A stretch of DNA of 64,000 nucleotides from Didymella arachidicola (lineage: Eukaryota; Ascomycota; Dothideomycetes; Pleosporales; Didymellaceae): the NCBI GenBank assembly GCA_016630955.3, contig CM049991.1, positions 1,426,001-1,490,000 on the forward strand, written 5' to 3'. Below are positions 55,837-64,000 of this stretch, piece by piece. The position numbers were made by a program, and so were the translations under genes. Numbering within the stretch: position 1 is the stretch's first letter; the number at the start of each line of letters is the position of its first letter. The notes beneath the pieces are model-generated. The model worked only from the letters and a program-made list of their open reading frames with translations, was not told the DNA's origin and searched no databases.

Positions 55837-57123
55837 ATGGCTGCCTCGATACCTCGTACTCGCTGTCTCTTCGCTGCGCCAGCACGCCAGGGTCTCACTA
55901 CCCGCAGAGTGTCGCAATGCGCCCGAACTTTCGCCACGACCTCAGATAACCCTCCAGCGGCGCCCACATCGTCGAAGCCGCAGAGAGCAAAGACGACCTT
56001 CAGCGATACACTCAATGCCGGTCCCTCGTTCAACGATTTCGTCAACCCTAACGCGCCATTATCGCCCGCCGAAGCTTACGAGATCAAGACTGCTACCGTC
56101 GGTCCTGAGGGGCGCAAGAAAACCATCACACGCCTGCCTGAATGGCTGAAGACCCCAATCCCTGTGAACCAGAATTACAAGAAGATCAAGAAGGATCTCC
56201 GCGGCTTGAACCTACACACCGTTTGCGAGGAAGCGAAATGCCCCAACATCTCAGACTGCTGGGGAGGAAGCGACAAGAGCGCGGCGACAGCAACTATCAT
56301 GTTGATGGGTGACACCTGCACACGTGGTTGCCGTTTCTGTTCCGTCAAAACATCGAAAGCGCCTCCACCGCTGGACCCTCACGAGCCCGAGAACACGGCT
56401 GAGGCGCTGAAGCGTTGGGGCTTGGGATATGTTGTCTTGACTTCTGTAGATCGTGACGATCTCTCAGACGGAGGAGCGCGTCATTTTGCCGAGACGATTA
56501 TGAAGATCAAGCAGAAGGCACCGACGATGCTGGTTGAGGCTCTGACAGGAGACTATGCTGGTGATCTGGAGATGGTCAAGAAGGTGGCGTTGAGCGGACT
56601 CGATGTCTACGCCCACAACGTCGAGACCACAGAGGCTCTTACACCTTTTGTTCGCGACAGGAGAGCCAAGTTCAGGCAGTCCCTTGATGTTTTACGCACT
56701 GCAAAGGAGGCACAGCCGACGCTCATCACCAAGACAAGTATTATGCTGGGTCTGGGCGAAACCGAGGAGCAGCTCTGGGAAACATTACGAGGTGCGCCTG
56801 TTTATTGCTTTCATTTCGACATCCGCTGACCAAACCTAGAACTCCGCAAGAACGATGTCGACGTCGTGACCTTCGGCCAATACATGCGACCAACAAAACG
56901 CCACATGGCTGTTCACGAATACGTTGCCCCTGACAAGTTTGAGTTGTGGCGCCAGCGAGCCCTCGACCTGGGCTTCTTGTATTGCGCATCCGGCCCGCTC
57001 GTACGATCCAGCTACAAGGCAGGAGAGGCCTTCATCGAGAATGTGCTGAAGAAGAGGAGGCTAGGTGGCGCCGGCAGCAGCGAGGCTCCCAAGACACAGG
57101 CGACCGAGAGCAAGACCTTGTAG
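55837..57123 (+). CDS. lip5: Lipoyl synthase, mitochondrial (radical SAM)
   Basis: Inserts two sulfurs into octanoyl-proteins to make the lipoyl cofactor of 2-oxoacid dehydrogenases. Exons 55837-56791 and 56840-57123 give 412 aa. The Arg/Ser-rich N-terminus (MAASIPRTRCLFAAPARQGL) is a mitochondrial presequence. Auxiliary cluster cysteines: Cys130, Cys135, Cys141 (CEEAKCPNISDC). Radical-SAM cysteines: Cys161, Cys165, Cys168 (CTRGCRFC). The C-terminal RSSYKAGE motif supplies the serine ligand of the auxiliary cluster. All ligands are present, so the enzyme is expected to be active. The junction LR-ELRKNDVDVVTFGQYMRPT is conserved. The yeast orthologue is Lip5 and the bacterial one LipA. Confidence 0.96.
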
Positions 57124-58342
57124 GAAGGAGAGTGAGAGGAGATCTGTATTATACTCTGCGAGCTTGAGCGCATTCAACGAGCTACAGCTCTGTGCACCTC
57201 AACGTGTGCATAATGGAACTGGACCAATGTCCAAATCAACATCACGCTGCGTCTGTTCTGGGGTTGAGCCCGGAATCTGGAAATTGTGCTGCTGAGAGAG
57301 GCAGATGGCAGGAGCGACTGCAACAAAGGTCGTAGCTACTAACGTACTGACCACTTTACCGATTTCTCTAACACACGATGTCGAGTCCTCGAGCCTGTCT
57401 CTACGCAGATCGGAGCCGCGAAAGTCTCAGACACAACCAGATGCCGGCGACGTGAAAAGATCTTACTCATCAGTTCACAATCCGGACCGGGCCTTACACG
57501 TACTCAGCCTTCTTCGCATCAGTTACGTGTCGCTCACGATGGCGGTTGAATACCTCACACTTCGTGCACGCTCGCTTCGGTCTCCAGATCCTGCTAGGTT
57601 TGGCTCGCTACCAAGTGTCTACAGACTGTGCAAGCGACTGAAGCGAGATACTACTTGCTCAGGAGGAATCTACCAAGAGATGGGTGGGAGAAATTGGTCT
57701 AAAACAGCTCGATTAGCCGTTATAGTATGCCTTACCTTACGTCCGACAATGTCAGTTTCTAGGCGAGCTGCATACGCCTTCTGCTCGGATTGTACCCGTT
57801 TGCACCGCTCACTATGCTTCTGAAGATGGAGATTGGTAGACATGAGCGATGCCATGCATTTGCAGGTATTTGGACCAGGAGCCTGAGAATAGTTCCTGCA
57901 TCCTACCGCCGCTCCTTGCAGCGAATATCAATCGTTGGACATCACCTTCAAAATCACAACGCACAGGCGTTCACTCCCCCTTTGGAGCGCGTACTTCGCT
58001 TCATATTCTCTTTATCAAAGTCTTTATCGTTGTAGCTATTCTGCCTGTGACATTCAGCAAGCTTCTGAGATTGATTGCAAGGTGTTTTCTAACAGTCATG
58101 TTGGCGAAGCGCAATTGGGTTTGCCACGTCTATTTACAGCGCTACAACTTCATCGCAAGACTCGCGTTCCTGTGCCTGAGCAGCGCCACGCGGCACGGTC
58201 CAGGTGCACAGCCACCGCGTAACCTGTTTTGAAGGTGTACATCATCAGCGAGCTCGCAGCAGCATCGTTCTTTTGCACCACTTTGTCCCGTACTACTTCC
58301 ATACCATAATCTCCAGTGAATACTACAAGCAGCATACATACC
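57124..58342. other. Spacer with one weak candidate small gene
   Basis: About 1.2 kb. A 172-aa plus-strand ORF (57305-57823) shows no domain and overlaps the better-looking spliced minus-strand candidate described separately. The right end is the promoter of the chitinase gene. Confidence 0.4.
57619..57855 (-). CDS. Candidate small spliced protein, 56 aa, unknown
   Basis: Proposed from splice signals only. Minus-strand exon 57855-57736 starts with GCATGGCA context and ends CGTAAG before GTAAGG; a 66-nt intron has a CTAAT-type branch and a pyrimidine tract ending GGTAG at 57670; exon 2 is 57669-57619. The product (MASLMSTNLHLQKHSERC...RKIPPEQVVSRFSRLHSL) is charged and helical-looking. I recognise no family. 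The ORF stays open upstream of 57855, so more exons are possible. It may be chance. Confidence 0.22.
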
Positions 58343-59643
58343 ATGTCTACGCCATCAGGATTCAAGAATGTTGCCTACTTTGTGAATTGGGTACGTTCAT
58401 TCATCAAGATCTAGCGTCAGCGTCATACGAAGCTAACCGCATCAGGGAATCTATGGACGCAACTATCACCCACAAGACCTTCCAGCCGATGAGCTAACAC
58501 ACGTCCTTTACGCCTTCGCTAATGTTCGACCGGAGTCTGGAGAGGTTTATCTGACCGACACTTGGTCAGACACAGACAAGCACTATGAACACGATTCCTG
58601 GAATGATATTGGAACCAACGTCTACGGCTGTGCGAAACAGCTGTTCTTGCAAAAGAAGAAACATCGCCAAATGAAGGTGTTACTCTCCATTGGAGGCTGG
58701 ACATACTCATCCAACTTCGCTCAGCCGGCATCCACACCTCAGGGTCGAGCAAGATTTGCCAACAGCGCGGTAGATCTCATGATGAATCTCGGCTTCGACG
58801 GCGTCGACATCGACTGGGAATACCCTCAGAACGACACCGAAGCAAACGACCTAGTCCTCCTCCTTGCTGAGACCCGCAAAGCACTCGACGCCTACACCTG
58901 CGAACACACTCCAGGAGCGCACTACCTGCTCACCGTCGCCTCACCCGCCGGGCCCACAAACTACAACAAGATGCGTCTCGCCGAAATGGACAAACACCTC
59001 GACTTCTGGAACCTAATGGCCTACGACTACGCAGGTTCATGGGACAACACAGCAGGCCACCAAGCAAACTGGGCCCCGGACGCCGGAAACAGCACTTGCA
59101 CGCCGTTCTCCACCGCGCACGCCTTGCGCGACTACATCGCCGCCGGCGTGCCCGCACACAAAATCGTCGTCGGCGTGCCCCTGTACGGCCGCTCGTTTGC
59201 AAATACATCCGGTCCCGGCACCCCGTACTCGGGCCTCGGCGAGGGCAGTTGGGAGCGCGGCGTGTACGATTACAAAGCGCTACCTGCTGACGGCTCCGAT
59301 GTATATTCTGATACGAAAGTGGGCGCGAGTTGGAGCTACGACAGTAACGCGCGGATGATGGTTAGCTATGATACGCCTGAGATGGTGAGGTGGAAGGCGC
59401 AGCAGATTAGGGAGAGGGGGTTGGGTGGCGCGATGTATTGGGAGAGCAGTGGGGATCGGAAGGGCGAGGGGAGTTTGATATCTACAGTAAGTGTGGTTTG
59501 AAGCTTGGTATGGGGACTTGACTAATGAAGTGTAGTTTGTGAAGAATATTGGTGGTGTGGGGGCGCTGGATCAGAGTCAGAATGTTTTGGATTACCCGGC
59601 AAGCAAGTATGATAACCTGCGTGCTGGGTTTCCGGATGAATGA
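58343..59643 (+). CDS. GH18 chitinase without a signal peptide
   Basis: Exons 58343-58390, 58446-59486 and 59536-59643 give 398 aa. Hydrolyses beta-1,4-GlcNAc bonds of chitin. The catalytic motif DGVDIDWEYPQ carries Asp134, Asp137, Asp139 and the acid Glu141 (DxxDxDxE). KVLLSIGGWTYSSNF, LMAYDYAGSWD and GGAMYWESSGD are the other conserved strands of the TIM barrel. The protein begins MSTPSGFKNVAYFVNWGIYGRNY, so the first barrel strand starts at once and no secretion signal is seen. Intracellular or non-classically exported chitinases of this kind exist among fungal class V enzymes; an unfound upstream exon encoding a signal is the alternative. Confidence 0.92.
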
Positions 59644-59890
59644 CTTTCTGGGATAGGTCAGTGTGCTGGGCTTGGGTTTGGTGCGTTTCCAGCGTTTGGG
59701 ATTAATGCGACGGCTTTGATAGCTCACATATGAGCGCACATTTAGCGTGCTGTGCAAAGGAAATGTCAGTAAGATCAATTTGATTTTGATTCGGCGTCTG
59801 TTTATCTTACAGAACTACTCATGAAGTCATGCTACCACCAAACGCCGACCCAGTGTTCTTTGTTGTACATAGTATACACTAGCATCTCAC

Positions 59891-62338
59891 TCAGACGTCA
59901 AACAGATTCTCGTTCTTCTTCCTCCCCTTCCTACCACCACTTCCTCTGATCTTTCGGTCTTTGCTATACCTTCCATCTTTATCCCCAAACCTCTTACCCG
60001 CAGCGGTAAACCTATCCTGCCCAACGTCCACGATCTGGCCATCCTGCTCGGCCACACCGACTTCGACGATCATCTTCTTCGACTGCCTGACCCGGCGGCC
60101 CTTACGATCAAACTCCTCGTTGGGCTTGCCCAGGCGAACGGAGCGCGGGATGCGCGTCTTCGCACCAAGCGCCCACAGATCGCCCCAGCGAGACTTCTTC
60201 GCGTCGCGGAAGGCTTGCTTGCTGAAACTGCGCGGCACGGTCCAGCGCTCCAGCGTTCCGGCGGGCGTGCATACATCGAGGATGATGTGTCCTCTCCTCT
60301 TCAGTGCAGGGAGGATCATTCTCGGGAGGGCAAGGGGGTTGATGTCATCGGGCTTGACGAGCTCGGGATTTTCTGGATCCTGCGGATTGGCGAAGAATTC
60401 ATGGCCGATGAAAGCCGCGTCGGTGGATTCTTTGTTTTGCGAAACGCCGCGGCCGACGAGATCGTGCTCTGGGAGGCGTTGGTCGCGCCCGCGTTGTACG
60501 GCCAGGTAGCTGAATTGCACATCTTCGTGGTTGCGATCTTTGGCATTGAGGATACGCTGCAGGTAAGGCGGGCGAATGTAGCGCTGGGTAAAGAAGCAAA
60601 AGTCCTTACGTCCAGGTGACTTACCGGGGGTCTGGTACATGGGACATGCTGAGTGATTGGTGCAGGGCGCGATGATCATGCCTGTCTCTTTGTTCGTGAA
60701 CCTGGTTTCTTCCTCGGGCCGGGAGACTTGCTCCTCCAATGGCGTCTCGATCTCAGTACTGTTTGGCGAGGAGATATGGCGCTCTAGAAGCTGCGAACGG
60801 GCTGCGGCGATGACCTCGAAACCCCGCGGGAGCCCTTTTTCAATCAGGACGAGAACGCCACCTTCCGGGTTCAGGAGAGACCAATACTTGGAGATCTGGT
60901 CTTTGCGCAGATACTCTTGCTTCAGCGGCCAAAGAGTGTGTGGAGCGATGATCACATCGTAGACCTTGCGAGGCTGGGTGGGATTGGCTTCCTCCTTCGG
61001 GGTGATGTGTTCTGGGAGGCGAGGAATGAACGTCGTGTTCTCGAGAAGACGACTTGCACGGTGGCGGAGGGTATCCGAGCTGGTGAGGACTGTGGCTTTG
61101 CCTAACGGGGCAACCTCAGTGCTCTCTTTGGGCTGTGTTTCCTTTGATGCAGGCTCCTCGACTGTGTCTTCTGCAGACGTCTCCTGCTTGCTTTCCCACT
61201 CTGCCTTCAGGATCTCCTGCCATGCGAGCACACCAACACCACCAGAGCCGGCGTCGAGAATTGTGCCACCCTTCTTTGCCAGCATGTGTTCGATCCAAGG
61301 TGTACCCAGGCGACGTCGAACCTCAACGAGTGCACTCATGACACTTGCGTATGTTCCTGGCTGTACAGCAGCCATATATGCGTCCGCCTCGATGTTGCCC
61401 ATCTCGCCCTGCGAGGGATCAAGTGCAATAGGCTTCTGCTCCTTCCCCAGTCTCGCAGCTGGTGTGCTCGCTGAGTAGGGGAGCCCTCGCCCACCGAAGA
61501 TGCGGTTCGCCGACTCGGCAAGATGCTTGTGGTTTGCGCGTGTGAGCAATTGCGCAGTAGGATCAACGAGAGTATCCTTTGGTAGGAAGACGGTGGACGG
61601 CGAAGGCTTGAAGCGACCAGCAATGGTCATGGGATGTGCGCGCATGAATGTTTCCTCTTCCTCCGCCTCTTCGTCCTCCCATTCCTCCAATTCTTCATGC
61701 CGTATGCGACTCTGTTCGTAGACGTTGTCGTGGAACGTTGCTGCTTTCTGCTCTCTGTACGCCTCCCACTCTTCTGGTGTCATTGAACCCTCCTCCTCAC
61801 TCTCCTCACCCTCCTCCTCCTCCTCCTCCTCGAGGTCAACCTCCTCTTCTTCGTAGAGATCAATCTCCTCAAACTGCCCGTCTTCGCCTTTTCGCAGGAG
61901 GACTGTCGAGCCATCTGGCTGTTCCTCAGCGATGATCTGCTCAGGCCCTTTCTCTGTCGCAAGCAGCTCCTCTGCTGTATCCACGAATATGGGCGGTCCG
62001 TATAGCCTCTCGTACAACGCGAACTCCTCTGCATTCAGGTGATCTCGTGGCAAAAAGTCGCGAAATTGCTGTCTTGCATTCCGTACATTGACTTCAACAT
62101 TCAACCTGTGTACTGCCGGATCCAATGATGGATCCTCTATGTGCGCCGCTGAGTCTTGGGCTTGCTGTTGTCGCCGCAGAGGGGTTGTGGATAGCGTTCG
62201 TCGCTGCGTGAAGGTGTTCGTTTGCGCTGGTCGTAGTGCAAGGGTCGATCGTGGCAGTCGTGCAGTACGAGCGTTTGTGATGGCGATATTAAGTCGGCAC
62301 GACGCGCAGACAGACTGCAGACCCTTTGCTTTCAACAT
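59891..62338 (-). CDS. rsm22: Mitochondrial ribosome small-subunit assembly/methyltransferase-like protein, Rsm22/METTL17 family
   Basis: An 815-aa intronless protein if started at 62338 (851 aa from the in-frame ATG at 62446). Residues after 62338 (MLKAKGLQSVCASCRLNIAITNARTARLPR...RRTLSTTPLRR) look like a mitochondrial targeting peptide, so that start is preferred. Two very acidic tracts occur near residues 157-182 (Glu runs, encoded by GAG/GAA repeats) and 216-230. The methyltransferase fold begins at about 355 (GGTILDAGSGGVGVLAW). A cysteine set, APCTNHSACPMY and GRKDFCFF, plus a Cys in ILDVCTPAG, matches the Fe-S ligands reported for METTL17/Rsm22. The C-terminus is Lys/Arg-rich. Role: mitoribosome small-subunit assembly, inferred from family. 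Convergent with the chitinase gene. Confidence 0.9.
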   Translation of the reverse strand: MLKAKGLQSVCASCRLNIAITNARTARLPRSTLALRPAQTNTFTQRRTLSTTPLRRQQQAQDSAAHIEDPSLDPAVHRLNVEVNVRNARQQFRDFLPRDHLNAEEFALYERLYGPPIFVDTAEELLATEKGPEQIIAEEQPDGSTVLLRKGEDGQFEEIDLYEEEEVDLEEEEEEEGEESEEEGSMTPEEWEAYREQKAATFHDNVYEQSRIRHEELEEWEDEEAEEEETFMRAHPMTIAGRFKPSPSTVFLPKDTLVDPTAQLLTRANHKHLAESANRIFGGRGLPYSASTPAARLGKEQKPIALDPSQGEMGNIEADAYMAAVQPGTYASVMSALVEVRRRLGTPWIEHMLAKKGGTILDAGSGGVGVLAWQEILKAEWESKQETSAEDTVEEPASKETQPKESTEVAPLGKATVLTSSDTLRHRASRLLENTTFIPRLPEHITPKEEANPTQPRKVYDVIIAPHTLWPLKQEYLRKDQISKYWSLLNPEGGVLVLIEKGLPRGFEVIAAARSQLLERHISSPNSTEIETPLEEQVSRPEEETRFTNKETGMIIAPCTNHSACPMYQTPGKSPGRKDFCFFTQRYIRPPYLQRILNAKDRNHEDVQFSYLAVQRGRDQRLPEHDLVGRGVSQNKESTDAAFIGHEFFANPQDPENPELVKPDDINPLALPRMILPALKRRGHIILDVCTPAGTLERWTVPRSFSKQAFRDAKKSRWGDLWALGAKTRIPRSVRLGKPNEEFDRKGRRVRQSKKMIVEVGVAEQDGQIVDVGQDRFTAAGKRFGDKDGRYSKDRKIRGSGGRKGRKKNENLFDV

Positions 62339-62961
62339 ATTGACGTCCTGAGGCTGGGTAGTGTCGAGCAGCTCCTGCGGCACGGAGGAGAGAAAGTTCG
62401 CCGCATTCACTACCAGGGTCCACGCTAAGGGCGCGCTCTCAGCCAATCACAATGGACGCGTTGAAGGGCATTTCATCTTGCCTTCTACTGCAAATTTCGA
62501 ATTACATGCATTGGTTTCCTGTCGATGGACTGTTTCTACAGATGTTCTCTCGTACACCCTACACATTGAGCTGCGCTTTCTAGGCGACTTCGACCGTTTG
62601 CCGCAAAGGAGGCGGCTAATGCACCTCTGTACGGTCGGCCGCTGCATGAACAGTACACAACTGGGTACTTTGAGACGCCGACTCTTGGTCTCAATGGTCC
62701 AATCGCGATTACAGTTCCAGAGACCCACGATTTTAAGTGCTGATCATTGCTGACTGCCATTATCGGCGTCGGTAGCCACCTTCCGGAGTTATCAAGAGCT
62801 CCACCCCGCCATAGCATTGAGCCTTACCTCATGCTTCCCTACTTGTGAACCTTCCAAACCGCGAAAACCCGTGTTTAATCTGTGAAGCGTCACCATTATA
62901 GCCATCCTACTTCACTCTGGGATCCGGTATTGCCTTACTGAGTTATCTAGGGATTGTCAAT
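62339..62961. promoter_or_regulatory. Divergent promoter region between Rsm22 and the FAD oxidoreductase gene
   Basis: About 620 bp between opposite start codons (or 515 bp if the longer Rsm22 start is used). No gene or recognisable element inside. Confidence 0.45.
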
Positions 62962-64000
62962 ATGGGATCTATCGGCGAGGACTTCGATTATGCGGCGTTG
63001 AAAGAGTTATTGAAGGATACAAAAGCCGATATCTTGCATCCTGGCGATGGCCAAAAGTATGAGGACATCATCCAGAGATGGAGCAAGAGCTGTGTGAAGA
63101 GAGCTGTACGTTACACACCCTTCCCTTCAACAAAAGCAAAAGGAGCGGAAGTCTTGCTATCCACAGATCAATTCGACTGCCAGAAGACACAAACTAATAA
63201 AAATCCAGTCTGCAGTTGTAGCCGTCCGCACAACAACAGATGTCTCAGCAACACTGGAAGTAGTTCGAAAGTACAAGCTACCGTTCACTGTTCGGGGAGG
63301 CGGTCACTCGACCTCAGGCGCTGCGTCAATTCAAGATGGCCTTGTCATTGACCTGTCCAAAATGCGCGGCGTCACTGTTAATCCAGAATCCCGCACCATC
63401 ACTGCAGATGGCGGTACCATCTGGGAAGATGTCGACAATGCCGCCGCAGAGCACGGTCTCGCAACAGTCGGTGGCACCGTGAATCACACGGGTGTCGGCG
63501 GCTTGACATTGGGTGGCGGCTACGGCTACCTGACTGGCAAGTACGGACTGACCATCGACAACCTGCTCAGCGTCGAGGTCGTTCTAGCCTCAGGCCAAGT
63601 TGTTACAGCCTCCAAAACCGAGAATGAGGATCTCTTCTGGGCGATCCGAGGCGCGGGTCAAAACTTCGGCGTCGTAACAAAGTTCACCTTCCAGGGTTAT
63701 GCTCAGGAAAACCCTGTGTTTGCAGGTCCGCTCGTCTTCCCACCCACCGCTCTTCCTAAGATCGTAGAGTTCATGAACAAGTTCCATGCGACGAACGATG
63801 GAAATCAAGCACTACTCGTCGCGTTCAGCTCTCCACCACCAGCAAATGCTCCTGTCGTTCTGACACAAATGTTCCACAATGGCACCGAAGAGGAGGGCAA
63901 ACGCATATTCGCAGACCTGTTCGCACTTGAACCTCTCGCCAATATGTCCGGAATGGTGCCCTACAAAGTCCTGAACAGCCTCCTGAACATCAGCGCTGGC
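62962..64000 (+). CDS. BBE-like FAD-linked oxidoreductase (PCMH-type FAD domain), 3' end outside the window
   Basis: Exons 62962-63105 and 63209 onward give 312 residues before the window ends, still in frame. The FAD-binding fold is clear: FTVRGGGHSTSGAA with His81 as the likely covalent 8-alpha attachment site, LVIDLSKMRGVTVN, GGTVNHTGVGGLTLGGGYGYLTGKYGL, and DLFWAIRGAGQNFGVVTKF. The second covalent Cys of bicovalent berberine-bridge-type enzymes (GxCxxVGVGG) is absent; Val139 aligns there, so mono-covalent FAD is expected. No signal peptide is visible (MGSIGEDFDYAALKELL). Such enzymes oxidise sugars, alkaloids or secondary-metabolite intermediates; the substrate is unknown. The BBE C-terminal domain would lie past 64000. 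Confidence 0.9.

Noticed and set aside
57305..57823. 172-aa plus-strand ORF
   Set aside because: No domain and overlaps a minus-strand frame with better splice signals.

Overview
The window is nuclear DNA of a filamentous ascomycete (Pezizomycotina; Dothideomycetes is my guess, not demonstrated). The evidence is GT-AG introns of 40-80 nt with CTAAC/CTGAC-like branch sites, ergosterol synthesis, a Zn2Cys6/fungal_trans regulator, CBM18 chitin-binding modules, a fungal rhodopsin-like membrane protein and a pogo/Fot1-type transposon. I could reconstruct 21 protein genes, most of them multi-exon with phase-consistent junctions, plus two weaker candidates. No tRNA, rRNA or CRISPR array was seen.

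Layout. 1.4-5.2 kb: ERG4 sterol reductase, an MPDU1-like PQ-loop protein and a small single-pass membrane protein. 5.2-8.5 kb: no supportable gene. 8.5-10.2 kb: a six-exon rhodopsin-domain membrane protein. 10.84-12.94 kb: a complete 2100-bp transposon with perfect 44-bp terminal inverted repeats and a TA duplication. 13.6-20.2 kb: separase. 20.6-27.0 kb: a tight metabolic block (aldonate-type IlvD/EDD dehydratase, paraoxonase-like lactonase, D-2-hydroxyacid dehydrogenase, amino acid permease). 27.6-34.6 kb: NCE102-like tetraspan protein, cytochrome P450, Zn2Cys6 regulator. 35.4-36.5 kb: phosphopantothenate-cysteine ligase. 39.6-40.9 kb: a low-complexity protein with a zinc-knuckle-like motif. 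40.9-45.7 kb: gene-poor. 45.7-48.2 kb: secreted copper-radical oxidase with three CBM18 modules. 49.0-57.1 kb: F-box-like protein, ER-type UBX protein, coatomer gamma (SEC21) and lipoyl synthase. 58.3-64.0 kb: GH18 chitinase, mitochondrial Rsm22/METTL17-like protein, and the 5' part of a BBE-type FAD oxidoreductase cut by the window end.

Most genes are conserved housekeeping functions: sterol synthesis, glycosylation support, anaphase control, CoA and lipoate synthesis, COPI traffic and the mitoribosome. The accessory features worth attention are the apparently intact transposon, the 20.6-27 kb block that resembles a non-phosphorylative sugar-acid pathway, the P450 plus C6 regulator pair, and the chitin-targeted oxidase. 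I did not find a convincing wholly new system.
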